A stretch of 64,000 nt of DNA from assembly GCF_023015885.1 (NCBI RefSeq), contig NZ_JALKBE010000006.1, positions 124,001 through 188,000 of the forward strand. The letters are read 5' to 3'. Made by a program: the position numbers and the translations under genes. The notes beneath the pieces were generated by a model. It saw only the letters and a list, made by a program, of their open reading frames with translations, was not told where the DNA came from and did no database searches. Source of the DNA: Aliiroseovarius sp. S1123. Its GTDB lineage: Bacteria; Pseudomonadota; Alphaproteobacteria; Rhodobacterales; Rhodobacteraceae. Below, piece by piece: positions 1 through 7,722 of the stretch (positions are counted from its first letter, which is position 1; each line of letters opens with the position of its first letter).

Positions 1-1
1 G

Positions 2-76
2 ATTGTGGCTGCATTTGCTTTGGTGTCTGCGTGGTTATGGGAAGGACGTGGTGGCGCGGCACGACGCGACAGCTGA
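2..76 (+). CDS. 3' end of an unidentified gene, probably a membrane protein (partial)
   Basis: The frame starting at base 2 runs without interruption to a TGA at 74-76. It encodes a hydrophobic stretch followed by a short, arginine-rich tail (ending GAARRDS), which looks like the last membrane helix and cytoplasmic tail of an inner-membrane protein. It converges on the DUF599 gene, with only 5 bases between the stop codons. Only 24 codons are visible, so no family can be named and the call rests on composition and position alone. Confidence 0.35.
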   Translation: MVAAFALVSAWLWEGRGGAARRDS

Positions 77-81
77 CCGGG

Positions 82-780
82 TCAAGCGTCAGGTTGCATC
101 AATACCGAGCGCGATTGGGACGCAAACTCGCGCCGCCACAAAACCGAAAATGTAAAGAACGTGGCCACGATCAGGCTGATTGGCCCGATCAGCCACGCCA
201 AAGCGGCCATCGAGAAATAGACCGACCGCAGACCCCGGTTGAAACTGCGCGCCGCGGTGATGTTGATCTCGCCAGCCTTTCGCGCGCGGGGCAGGGCGGT
301 TGGGTCGGTTTCATCGTTGGGAACTGACGCCATGACCACCGCGCAATACCCAAACAGCCGGTGCGACCAGACAAATTTCAGAAACGCATTGGCTAGAAAC
401 AGGATGACCAGAAGGATTTTGACCTCCCATACCAATTCTGGTGCGCTGGTTTGGGTCAGGTCATGTGCTACACCGCGCAACCGCTCGGTATTGCCAAGCA
501 AGGCCAGCCCGCCGCCTGTGGCGATCATTGTGGCAGAGGCGAAGAAGCTTGCCCCTTGCCGCAAGTTGGACAGGATCGCGCTGTCAAAAATGCGCGGTTG
601 GCGCGTGACGAACTGTACCATCCAGTCGCGCCGATACTGGGCCACAATCTTTGATACGGATTGTTTTTCACCTGTGGCGCTTTCAATGCGCCACCCGATT
701 GTGACCCAAGCCAGCAAGATCACAGCAACGGCGGCCAGATCAAGGATCGAAAACAGTGTGAAACGGTCAGCAAAACTCAT
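82..780 (-). CDS. DUF599 family membrane protein
   Basis: A 232-residue protein with about four hydrophobic segments (near residues 12-30, 68-88, 112-128 and 190-215). Length, spacing of helices and the arginine/tryptophan-rich loop after the first helix (YRRDWM) fit the DUF599 family of bacterial inner-membrane proteins, whose function is not established. It lies divergent to glcD, sharing an 86-base intergenic region, so it may share control elements with the glycolate genes, but nothing ties it to that pathway. The start is the ATG facing glcD. No signal peptide or catalytic motif is evident. Confidence 0.8.
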   Translation of the reverse strand: MSFADRFTLFSILDLAAVAVILLAWVTIGWRIESATGEKQSVSKIVAQYRRDWMVQFVTRQPRIFDSAILSNLRQGASFFASATMIATGGGLALLGNTERLRGVAHDLTQTSAPELVWEVKILLVILFLANAFLKFVWSHRLFGYCAVVMASVPNDETDPTALPRARKAGEINITAARSFNRGLRSVYFSMAALAWLIGPISLIVATFFTFSVLWRREFASQSRSVLMQPDA

Positions 781-820
781 GTTTCACGCTTAAGCCGTTC
801 CTTGTTGTTGCTAAAGTGAA

Positions 821-847
821 AAATTGGTTATATTTTTTTACCAATTT
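821..847. promoter_or_regulatory. Inverted repeat upstream of glcD, candidate operator
   Basis: Perfect 8-base arms AAATTGGT (821-828) and ACCAATTT (840-847) are separated by an 11-base, T-rich spacer. The repeat ends 19 bases before the glcD ATG, in the region shared with the divergent DUF599 gene. TTGGT/ACCAA half-sites resemble those of FadR-type GntR regulators (E. coli glc genes use GlcC of this class), but the spacer is longer than the usual 3 bases, so the regulator is only a guess. Confidence 0.4.
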
Positions 848-866
848 ACTCGCGAGGGGGATTCTC

Positions 867-2300
867 ATGCAGATGCCAGAACCAAACGCCAGCATTCTGT
901 CGCGCAAGGACCACATCGTCTCGCGGCTGCAATCTGTGTTGCCGCAGGGTGCCGTGGTGCATGACCCGATCCAGACACGCGCCTATGAATGTGACGCGCT
1001 GACGGCCTATAAATGCCCGCCGCTTTGCGCGGTCTTGCCGACCTCGACCGACGAGGTGTCGGCGGTCATGCGCATCTGCTTTGAGGAAGGTGTGCCCGTC
1101 GTGCCGCGCGGGGCAGGGACGTCACTGGCGGGCGGCGCACTGCCCACTGCAGACAGCGTGATCCTTGGCGTTGCGCGTTTGAATGACGTGCTGGAAACCG
1201 ACTATGACAACCGGTTCATCCGTGTGCAGTCGGGCCGCACAAACTTGTCGGTGACCGGCGCGGTCGAGGAAGACGGGTTCTTTTATGCCCCCGATCCGTC
1301 CTCGCAGCTGGCCTGTGCGATTGCGGGCAACATCGCGATGAACTCCGGCGGGGCGCATTGTTTGAAATACGGTGTGACCACCAACAATCTGTTGGGTGTA
1401 ACCATGGTCATGGCCGATGGCGAGGTGGTTCAGATCGGCGGCGCGCATCTGGATGCGGGCGGGTTGGACCTTCTGGGGCTGATCTGCGGCTCGGAAGGCC
1501 AGCTTGGCATCGTGACCGAGGCCACCCTGCGCATCCTTGCCAAGCCCGAGGGCGCCCGCCCGGTGCTGGTTGGTTTCGACAGCAACGAAGTCGCTGGCCA
1601 TTGCGTGTCCGACATCATCAAATCCGGCATCCTGCCCGTCGCGATCGAGTTCATGGACCGCCCCTGCATCCGCGCAACCGAAGCCTTCGCGGGCGCGGGC
1701 TATCCCGATTGCGAAGCGCTGTTGATCATCGAGGTCGAGGGATCAGAGGCCGAGATCGACGACCAACTCTCGCGTATTGTAGAGATTGCCAAACGTCACA
1801 ACCCGGTGGAAGTGCGTGAAAGCACCTCGGCTGAGGAAAGCGCGAAAATCTGGCTGGGCCGCAAATCGGCCTTCGGCGCGATGGGGCAGATCAATGATTA
1901 CATGTGTCTGGACGGGACGATCCCCGTGTCCGAACTGCCCTTGGTCCTGCGCCGCATTGGCGAGATGAGCAAGGAATACGGGCTGGACGTGGGCAATGTG
2001 TTCCACGCGGGCGATGGGAACATGCATCCGCTGATCCTGTTTGATGCCAACAAGCCAGGCGATCTCGAGAAGTGCGAGGCGTTCGGCGCTGACATTCTGC
2101 GCCTCTGTGTTGAGGTCGGCGGTTGCCTGACCGGTGAACACGGTGTGGGGGTCGAGAAGCGCGACCTGATGGTGTCGCAATTTGGCAGTGACGATCTGGA
2201 AATCCAGTTGCAGGTCAAGGACGTGTTCGATCCAGGATGGCTTTTGAACCCTGCCAAGGTCTTCCCTCTGAAGGTCACCGAAACCCGACGCGCCGGATAG
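867..2300 (+). CDS. glcD: Glycolate oxidase subunit GlcD (FAD-linked)
   Basis: Catalytic FAD subunit of glycolate oxidase, which oxidises glycolate (a product of photorespiring algae) to glyoxylate and passes electrons to the respiratory chain. The protein is 477 residues, close to the E. coli length of 499. The PCMH FAD-binding domain covers about residues 35-215, with a PRGAGTSLAGGA loop and an NSGGAHCLKYG segment. The FAD-oxidase C-terminal domain follows, with the motifs FHAGDGNMHP and GEHGVG. I chose the ATG at 867 because a GAGGGGG ribosome-binding site precedes it at the right distance; an upstream in-frame ATG at 816 would add 17 unconserved-looking residues through an AT-rich promoter. 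It is first in the operon with glcE and glcF. Confidence 0.95.
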   Translation: MQMPEPNASILSRKDHIVSRLQSVLPQGAVVHDPIQTRAYECDALTAYKCPPLCAVLPTSTDEVSAVMRICFEEGVPVVPRGAGTSLAGGALPTADSVILGVARLNDVLETDYDNRFIRVQSGRTNLSVTGAVEEDGFFYAPDPSSQLACAIAGNIAMNSGGAHCLKYGVTTNNLLGVTMVMADGEVVQIGGAHLDAGGLDLLGLICGSEGQLGIVTEATLRILAKPEGARPVLVGFDSNEVAGHCVSDIIKSGILPVAIEFMDRPCIRATEAFAGAGYPDCEALLIIEVEGSEAEIDDQLSRIVEIAKRHNPVEVRESTSAEESAKIWLGRKSAFGAMGQINDYMCLDGTIPVSELPLVLRRIGEMSKEYGLDVGNVFHAGDGNMHPLILFDANKPGDLEKCEAFGADILRLCVEVGGCLTGEHGVGVEKRDLMVSQFGSDDLEIQLQVKDVFDPGWLLNPAKVFPLKVTETRRAG

Positions 2301-2363
2301 GGGCTCTGCCCCTTCGGCTTGATCTGCGATCTGCGCCTACCCCGAGATATTTGAGACAAGAAA
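2301..2363 (+). repeat. Roseobacter-type intergenic repeat, copy A
   Basis: Between glcD and glcE lies a small GGGGC-TCT-GCCCC hairpin (2300-2312), then a C-rich run and the core GATATTT-N3-ACAAGAAAA ending at the glcE start. The same architecture recurs at 14236-14289 on the minus strand, also directly before a start codon. From memory, similar elements are common between genes in Rhodobacteraceae genomes; their function is unknown to me. Confidence 0.5.
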
Positions 2364-3494
2364 ATGCGAAAAACTCCGACAAGTGAAGAAGACCTTTCCG
2401 ATCTGATCCAATCCGCAACGGGGCCGATCCGAATTGTAGGCGGCGGGACGCGTGATATTGGCGCGCCGGTTGATGGAACGCTGGTATCCACGGCTGGTCT
2501 GTCGGGTGTGACACTGTATGAACCGGGCGCGCTGACCCTTGTGGCGCAAAGTGGAACGCCGTTGGCGGAGATCGACGCACTGCTGGCCAAGGAAGGGCAG
2601 CGGCTGGCGTTTGAGCCTTCAGATTTGCGTGGGCTGTTGGGCACCGAAGGGGTGTCGACCATCGGCGGCGTTGTGGCCACCAACGCGTCAGGCCCGCGTC
2701 GCGTTCAAGTCGGGGCCGCGCGGGATTTCTGCTTGGGTGTGCGCTTTGTCGACGGCGCTGGGCGCGTGTTGAAAAATGGCGGCCGCGTCATGAAAAACGT
2801 GACGGGCTATGATCTGGTCAAACTGATGGCGGGCAGTTGGGGCACGCTGGGCGTGATGACCGAAGCCAGCCTGAAGGTCATGGCCATTCCTGAAACAGAA
2901 ACCACTCTGGTGGGCGAAGGCCAGACCGCCGCGCAGGCGGTCGAAAGCCTGTCCGCCGCGCTGGGCTCGCCCTTCGATGTGACGGGGGCCGCGTTCTCGG
3001 AAGGGAAGACCTTTGTGCGGATCGAGGGGCTTGAGGCCTCTGTCGCGTATCGCGCGGCAGAGCTTGCGAAGGGTGTGCTGGCCGGGTTCCAGCCCGTTTC
3101 GGGTGTTGCGTCGTCCGACATTTGGGCGCGGATTAGGGATGTCAGCGCTTTTGCGGGGCGCGATGGTGCCGTCTGGCGCCTCTCGGTCAAACCTTCGGAC
3201 GGGCCACGTCTGGTGGCGGCGCTGGACGATCTGTCGCCAGAAGCGATCTATGACTGGGGCGGCGGCCTTGTCTGGCTGCATGTGGCGGATCAGACGGATG
3301 CAGGTGCTGCGCGTGTGCGGGCCGAGCTGTCCAAGCTGGGTGGTCATGCCACCTTGGTTCGCGCCCCTGCAGATGTGCGTGCAACCGTTCCCGTGTTCCA
3401 ACCCGAATCCACCCCGATTGCCGCCTTGACCAAGGGCCTTCGCCAGAAATTCGACCCGCGCGGGATCCTCAATCCCGGCCTGATGGGAGCCTAA
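2364..3494 (+). CDS. glcE: Glycolate oxidase subunit GlcE (FAD-binding)
   Basis: Second flavin-binding subunit of glycolate oxidase, needed with GlcD and GlcF for activity. The 376-residue product has a PCMH-type FAD domain: QSGTPLAEI near residue 55, then STIGGVVATNASGP around 100 and GGRVMKNVTGYDLVKLMAGS around 150. Its C-terminal half is weakly conserved, as usual for GlcE (E. coli 350 residues). The gene starts 63 bases after glcD, and its ATG sits at the very end of a dispersed intergenic repeat, leaving only a poor ribosome-binding site (AGACAAGAAA). It is followed 3 bases later by glcF, so the three are co-transcribed. Confidence 0.93.
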   Translation: MRKTPTSEEDLSDLIQSATGPIRIVGGGTRDIGAPVDGTLVSTAGLSGVTLYEPGALTLVAQSGTPLAEIDALLAKEGQRLAFEPSDLRGLLGTEGVSTIGGVVATNASGPRRVQVGAARDFCLGVRFVDGAGRVLKNGGRVMKNVTGYDLVKLMAGSWGTLGVMTEASLKVMAIPETETTLVGEGQTAAQAVESLSAALGSPFDVTGAAFSEGKTFVRIEGLEASVAYRAAELAKGVLAGFQPVSGVASSDIWARIRDVSAFAGRDGAVWRLSVKPSDGPRLVAALDDLSPEAIYDWGGGLVWLHVADQTDAGAARVRAELSKLGGHATLVRAPADVRATVPVFQPESTPIAALTKGLRQKFDPRGILNPGLMGA

Positions 3495-3497
3495 TCC

Positions 3498-4790
3498 ATG
3501 CAGACCCATTTCACGCCTGAGCAGTTGAAAGACCCTGCTATCGAACGTGCGAACGAGATCTTGCGCTCTTGTGTGCATTGCGGGTTTTGTACCGCGACAT
3601 GCCCCAGCTATCAGGTGCTGGGCGACGAGTTGGACAGTCCTCGTGGCCGGATCTATCTGATCAAGGACATGCTGGAAGCCGGGCGCCCTGCCGACAAGAA
3701 AACGGTCGAGCATGTGGACAAGTGCCTGTCCTGTCTGGCCTGTATGTCGACCTGCCCGTCGGGCGTGCATTACATGCATCTGATCGACCACGCCCGCGCG
3801 CATATCGAAAAGACCTATAAGCGTCCGCTGTTCGACCGGCTGCTGCGCTGGACGCTGGCGCAGGTGATCCCCTATCCGGGCCGGTTCCGGCTGGCGATGC
3901 AGGGCGCGCGGCTGGCGCGACCCTTGCGCAAGTTCATGCCCGATCCCCGTCTGGAAGCGATGCTGGAAATGGCGCCGCCGAAGCTGCCGCGCAAATCCGC
4001 CAACGACGCGCCGCAGGTGTTCCCGGCTAAGGGCGACCGCAAGAAACGTGTGGCCCTGCTGACGGGCTGTGCGCAGAAGGCGCTGGATACGGATATCAAT
4101 GACGCCACCATTCGCCTTTTGACCCGACTGGGCTGTGAGGTCGTCGTGGCCAAGGGCATGGGCTGCTGCGGTGCGCTGACCCATCACATGGGCAAAGAGA
4201 ACCAAAGCCACGCGCAGGCGGCGGCGAACATTACCGCGTGGATGCGTGAAAAGCGTGGCGACGGGCTGGATGCGATTGTCATCAACACCTCGGGCTGTGG
4301 CACCACGGTGAAGGATTACGGCTTCATGTTCCGAAATGACGCGCTGGCCGAAGATGCGGCGGCTGTGTCGGGTATGGCGATGGACATCAGCGAGCTTTTG
4401 ATGACGCTGGATCTGCCTGAGGCGACGATGGAACTGCGGGTGGCTTATCACTCGGCTTGCAGCCTGCAGCACGGGCAACAGGTGAAAACCCACCCGAAAA
4501 CGCTGCTGAAAAAAGCGGGGTTCGAGGTGGTGGAGCCTGCCGACCCGCATCTGTGCTGTGGCTCGGCTGGGACCTATAATCTGATGCAGCCCGAGATCTC
4601 GAAAGAGCTGAAAAAACGCAAAGTGGCCAATCTGGAAGCCAAAACGCCGCAGATCATCGCGGCGGGCAATATCGGTTGTATGATGCAGATCGGGTCGGGC
4701 ACGGGCATCCCTGTGGTCCACACGGTCGAGCTTTTGGACTGGGCAACTGGCGGCCCAAAACCGCGCAAAATACAACCGGCAGCGCATTAA
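3498..4790 (+). CDS. glcF: Glycolate oxidase iron-sulfur subunit GlcF
   Basis: Electron-transfer subunit of glycolate oxidase, 430 residues. The N-terminus has two ferredoxin-type 4Fe-4S motifs, CVHCGFCTATCP (about residue 26) and CLSCLACMSTCP (about residue 78). The C-terminal half holds two cysteine-rich CCG domains with GCCGALTHH and CCGSAGTYN, as in GlcF and heterodisulfide reductase subunit B. It carries electrons from the flavins of GlcD/GlcE to the quinone pool at the inner membrane. It is last of glcDEF; no lactate permease or malate synthase gene follows. Confidence 0.95.
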   Translation: MQTHFTPEQLKDPAIERANEILRSCVHCGFCTATCPSYQVLGDELDSPRGRIYLIKDMLEAGRPADKKTVEHVDKCLSCLACMSTCPSGVHYMHLIDHARAHIEKTYKRPLFDRLLRWTLAQVIPYPGRFRLAMQGARLARPLRKFMPDPRLEAMLEMAPPKLPRKSANDAPQVFPAKGDRKKRVALLTGCAQKALDTDINDATIRLLTRLGCEVVVAKGMGCCGALTHHMGKENQSHAQAAANITAWMREKRGDGLDAIVINTSGCGTTVKDYGFMFRNDALAEDAAAVSGMAMDISELLMTLDLPEATMELRVAYHSACSLQHGQQVKTHPKTLLKKAGFEVVEPADPHLCCGSAGTYNLMQPEISKELKKRKVANLEAKTPQIIAAGNIGCMMQIGSGTGIPVVHTVELLDWATGGPKPRKIQPAAH

Positions 4791-4832
4791 TCCTTTCGTA
4801 ACCGTCTGTTTTCGCCTTACATATAGCGCAAA

Positions 4833-4860
4833 GGGCAGAATAACTGCCCAGACTAGGCAG
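4833..4860 (+). other. Overlapping small hairpins in the protease leader
   Basis: GGGCAG (4833-4838) can pair with CTGCCC (4844-4849), and the latter can instead pair with GGCAG (4856-4860), just 6 bases before the protease ATG. The two pairings exclude each other and the second approaches the ribosome-binding region. This could be chance in GC-rich DNA. Confidence 0.25.
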
Positions 4861-4866
4861 TTGTAG

Positions 4867-5694
4867 ATGAAGTATCTTGTGGCATTCCTGATGGCCGCAT
4901 TTTTGCTGGCCGGACCTTTAGGGGCATCCGATCCTTCGCCTTTGCGCACCTTGATGACCGGGGATGACAGCAAGGGTTGGGAAGGCGTGGGGCGCCTGAA
5001 TATCGGTGGCGGAAGCTTCTGCACTGGGTCGTTGATTGACGAAAACCTCGTTCTGACAGCAGCGCATTGCCTGTTTGATCGGGACAGCGGCGAACGCTTC
5101 AAACTGTCGGAAATCGAGTTTCTGGCTGGGTGGCGCGGCGGACGGGCCTCGGCCTATCGTGGGGTGCGGCGTGCTGTCGTGCATCCGGGGTTTGAGTTCA
5201 CGCCAGAGAAAGGCCCGACCCGCGTGGCAAATGATCTGGCGCTGCTCGAGCTGGACACACCCATTCGCAACATGTCCGTCAAACCGTTCAAGACCTTCTC
5301 GAGGCCGCGCAAAGGGGCCGAGGTCGGCGTCGTCTCCTATGCCCATGATCGCTTGGAAAGCCCGTCGCTGCAGGAGACCTGCAAGGTGCTGGCCCGGCAG
5401 GGCGGGGCATTGGTGCTCAGCTGCACTGTGGATTATGGCTCGTCCGGTGCGCCGGTATTTGTCATCGAAGGCGGCGAGCCGCGCATCGTCTCGGTAATTT
5501 CTGCAAAGGCGATGGTGCGGGACATCCCCGTGTCCCTGGGAACAGATCTGGAAACGCCACTTGCAGAAATGTACGAGATGCTGGCGACCGATAACGGCGT
5601 GTTCAAGCGGGTTGAAACGGTGAAGGCCCCCACTGTTCGCCAGGTAGGCACCGGCGCGGCGGGTCCCGGAGGGGCCAAGTTCGTCCGCCCGTGA
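4867..5694 (+). CDS. Secreted trypsin-like serine protease (S1 family)
   Basis: A 275-residue exported peptidase. The first 20 residues form a signal peptide (hydrophobic core, cleavage likely near GPLGAS). The catalytic triad of the chymotrypsin fold is visible: His in LTAAHC (about residue 65), Asp in NDLALLELD (about 122) and Ser in YGSSGAPVF (about 195). The serine motif is GSSGAP rather than the classical GDSGGP, as in glutamyl-endopeptidase-like bacterial members. The last 50 residues look unstructured, rich in Val, Gly and Pro. It stands alone after the glc operon. Substrate unknown; it could be a periplasmic or secreted protease. Confidence 0.85.
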   Translation: MKYLVAFLMAAFLLAGPLGASDPSPLRTLMTGDDSKGWEGVGRLNIGGGSFCTGSLIDENLVLTAAHCLFDRDSGERFKLSEIEFLAGWRGGRASAYRGVRRAVVHPGFEFTPEKGPTRVANDLALLELDTPIRNMSVKPFKTFSRPRKGAEVGVVSYAHDRLESPSLQETCKVLARQGGALVLSCTVDYGSSGAPVFVIEGGEPRIVSVISAKAMVRDIPVSLGTDLETPLAEMYEMLATDNGVFKRVETVKAPTVRQVGTGAAGPGGAKFVRP

Positions 5695-5712
5695 CCTCGT
5701 GTCCAAAGGGGT

Positions 5713-5740
5713 CTTGAACCCGTCATTTCCTGACATATCT
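5713..5740 (+). promoter_or_regulatory. Heat-shock (sigma-32-like) promoter for hsp20
   Basis: CTTGAA at 5713-5718 and CATATCT at 5734-5740, separated by 15 bases, fit the relaxed alphaproteobacterial RpoH pattern (CTTGAA, then CYTATnT). The element lies about 90 bases upstream of the hsp20 start and just after the protease gene. Assigned by eye only. Confidence 0.45.
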
Positions 5741-5829
5741 CTATTCTACGGATGCCGCCGGGCGGGTCCGTGAACTGCCTGTCCCAATCGGGAAGGCCCA
5801 ACATATGTCGCTTTGTGAAAGGACACCAA

Positions 5830-6282
5830 ATGCGTAATTTTGATATGTCGCCCCTTTACCGTGCCACCGTTGGCTTTGACCAGATTGCCGACCTGATGGA
5901 CCGGGTTTTGACCAATGATGTCAGCCGCGACAGCTATCCCCCGTATAACATCGAGAAAACCAACGAAGATGCGTGGCGTATCTCGATCGCCGTGGCTGGG
6001 TTCACCGAAGATGAACTGTCGGTCGAGTTGCGCGACAAGGCGCTGTTTGTCTCGGCCAAGAAAGCCGCGGAAGACGAGCGTACCTATCTGCACCGTGGCA
6101 TCGCCACCCGCGCGTTTGAGCGCCGCTTCCATCTGGCCGATCACGTCCGTGTCTCGGGCGCGACCCATGAAAACGGCATGGTGCATATCGACCTGATCCG
6201 CGAAGTGCCGGAAGCGCTGAAACCGCGCCGGATCGAAATTGCGGGCAAGAATGATGTCGAAGCCAAGGCTATCGAGGCCTGA
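5830..6282 (+). CDS. Small heat shock protein, Hsp20/IbpA family
   Basis: ATP-independent holdase chaperone that binds unfolding proteins and hands them to the DnaK/ClpB machinery. The product is 150 residues, the usual length of IbpA-type proteins. It begins MRNFDMSPLYRATVGFDQI, typical of alphaproteobacterial IbpA, and has an alpha-crystallin domain over roughly residues 35-125 with the conserved end FERRFHLADHV and ENGMVHIDL. The ATG at 5830 has a good GAAAGGA site; an upstream in-frame ATG at 5752 would add 26 residues from the leader and is rejected. A sigma-32-like promoter precedes it and a strong hairpin terminator follows. Confidence 0.93.
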   Translation: MRNFDMSPLYRATVGFDQIADLMDRVLTNDVSRDSYPPYNIEKTNEDAWRISIAVAGFTEDELSVELRDKALFVSAKKAAEDERTYLHRGIATRAFERRFHLADHVRVSGATHENGMVHIDLIREVPEALKPRRIEIAGKNDVEAKAIEA

Positions 6283-6303
6283 TCCGACACCTCAGACGAA
6301 ACG

Positions 6304-6329
6304 AAGGGCGCGGAATATTCCGCGCCCTT
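6304..6329 (+). terminator. Rho-independent terminator after hsp20
   Basis: Arms AAGGGCGCGG and CCGCGCCCTT enclose a 6-base AATATT loop and are followed by TTTCT. It lies 21 bases after the hsp20 stop and is symmetric enough to work in both directions. Confidence 0.75.
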
Positions 6330-6340
6330 TCTGTATGTCA

Positions 6341-6387
6341 CCGGAATTTTCGAAAATTCCGGCCAAAACTCTTGCAAGAGTTTTGGC
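6341..6387. repeat. Two abutting perfect palindromes after ribN
   Basis: The first palindrome (6341-6362) has arms CCGGAATTTTC and its complement. The second (6362-6387) has arms GCCAAAACTCTTG and its complement, 26 bases in total, and touches the ribN stop codon. They lie between convergent hsp20 and ribN, next to a third hairpin. They probably end the ribN transcript and may belong to a dispersed Rhodobacteraceae repeat. Confidence 0.6.
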
Positions 6388-7268
6388 TACGCAGCTGCCC
6401 CGCGGCGTTCCTGTTCTAACAGCCAAAAGCTGGCCGCCAGAATGATCGCCGTGCCGATCCACATGGACCCGGTGGGCAGGAAGCCGAAGACCACAAACCC
6501 TAGCACCACGTTGAACACCAGTTTCAGGTGGTCAAACGGCTGCAAAAACGCAGCATCCGCCATCGCATAGGCGCGGGCGAGCACGTGTTGGGCAAACGCC
6601 GTCAGAAGACCCGCGCCCACCACCAGCCAGATCGCATTGGGCGGCAGGGTGAACCCGGTGCTCAGCGCCAGACCTGCATTGATTGGGCTGAGAAGGAGCA
6701 GCAGATAGATGGTGATCGTTTCGGTGCTGTCGCGATGGGTCAGGAACTTCGTGACGACCGAGCTCGACGCCCACAGCGCCGCCGCGCCCACAGGCAGCAG
6801 GGCGGCCAGCTCGAAGCGATCTGACCACGGCTCCAAGATGATTGCGCCGCCGATAATGCCCAGCACCACCGCGCCCCAACGATGGACCGAGACCTCTTCC
6901 CGCAGCACCAATCCCGCGCCCAAAGTCACGAAGAACGGCGACAGCAGGATCAACGCAATCGCCTGCCAGATCGGCACATGCGCCAGCCCCAGCGTCCACA
7001 GCTGCACACCGCCCGCCGCCAAAGCGACGCGCAGCACATGCAGCCATACCTGTCCGGTTTTCATCACCGCCGCCCGGTGGCGAAACACCCAAGGCAGGTA
7101 AAAGCCAAGCGCAATCAGATATTGCCAGAAAGTCACGGCAGGGGCCGACGCGCCCTTGCCCATGGTTGCCGATTGCAACCCCGTATTGACCAGCGCAAAG
7201 GTCGCGCCCGCCAGAACCATAAGCCCCGCCGCGCGGGCAGGTTGAGTAAGATAAGTTGACTGAGTCAT
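6387..7268 (-). CDS. ribN: Riboflavin transporter RibN (EamA/DMT family)
   Basis: A 293-residue inner-membrane carrier with about ten hydrophobic segments arranged as two EamA repeats, the drug/metabolite transporter layout. The sequence alone only gives the superfamily. The function comes from context: the gene lies directly behind an FMN riboswitch, and RibN is the known riboflavin importer of this superfamily under FMN control in Rhizobiales and Rhodobacterales. The start at 7268 (MTQSTYLTQPARAAG) has an AAGGAAGAAAGGA ribosome-binding region; the longer in-frame start at 7358 would run into the riboswitch aptamer and is rejected. When FMN is high the riboswitch should lower expression, probably by hiding the ribosome-binding site, since I see no clear terminator in the leader. 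Confidence 0.85.
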   Translation of the reverse strand: MTQSTYLTQPARAAGLMVLAGATFALVNTGLQSATMGKGASAPAVTFWQYLIALGFYLPWVFRHRAAVMKTGQVWLHVLRVALAAGGVQLWTLGLAHVPIWQAIALILLSPFFVTLGAGLVLREEVSVHRWGAVVLGIIGGAIILEPWSDRFELAALLPVGAAALWASSSVVTKFLTHRDSTETITIYLLLLLSPINAGLALSTGFTLPPNAIWLVVGAGLLTAFAQHVLARAYAMADAAFLQPFDHLKLVFNVVLGFVVFGFLPTGSMWIGTAIILAASFWLLEQERRGAAA

Positions 7269-7345
7269 GCGAGATGTCCTTTCTTCCTTACGCAATGACC
7301 CAAGGCAGAAGGACAGGGCACACGAGAACCCCGCGCACCCCAACC

Positions 7346-7555
7346 CATTCTCTTCCATCCGGACTGTGACCGTCGGCTCTGGAGTTTCACCAGATCTGCT
7401 GACACCCCCATTGGGGGCCGCTCGCGGGCTTTATTTTTTGTGCGGCTCAACGGCCTCGCAATTCAAACTAAGTGTGTTTGATTTGCGAGACACACAGATG
7501 TGACTCCGCAAAAAAACTTACCGCCGGTGGGGAATTTCACCCCGCCCTGAGAATG
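7346..7555 (-). ncRNA. FMN riboswitch (RFN element)
   Basis: On the minus strand all RFN hallmarks occur in order: closing stem P1 formed by CATTCTC (5' side, complement of 7549-7555) and GAGAATG (complement of 7346-7352), a perfect 7-base-pair helix; GGGCGGGGTGAAATTCCCC and ACCGGCGGTAAG; a variable arm of about 80 bases; AGCCCGCGAGC; then GATCTGGTGAAACTCCAGAG, GCCGACGG and CAGTCCGGATGGAAGAG. It lies 77 bases upstream of the ribN start. Binding of flavin mononucleotide should switch the downstream gene off. Confidence 0.96.
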
Positions 7556-7584
7556 TCACCACCCCGGCTGGGGCAGCGACAGGG

Positions 7585-7613
7585 AACGTAGGGTGGGGAG
7601 GAGGGAGGGTCAA
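7585..7613 (-). promoter_or_regulatory. Sigma-70-type promoter of ribN
   Basis: On the minus strand TTGACC (7608-7613) and TACGTT (7585-7590) are separated by exactly 17 bases. The predicted transcript would begin about 25 bases before the first base of the FMN riboswitch, the position expected for its promoter. Confidence 0.55.
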
Positions 7614-7722
7614 GAGTGCACACGATTAGCTAAATCTCGGCGTCTATGCGGCTTGCGCTTGAGATCCGTTTCAATCAACTTAGCCGGGCAAGAATTAAGG
7701 GCCGAGCAAACAAGGACGCCAA

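Noticed and set aside
2688-5102. Long open frame of about 800 codons antisense to glcE/glcF
   Set aside because: Shadow of GC-rich coding DNA; composition is rich in Arg, His and Gln with no family motif, and the sense strand holds conserved genes.
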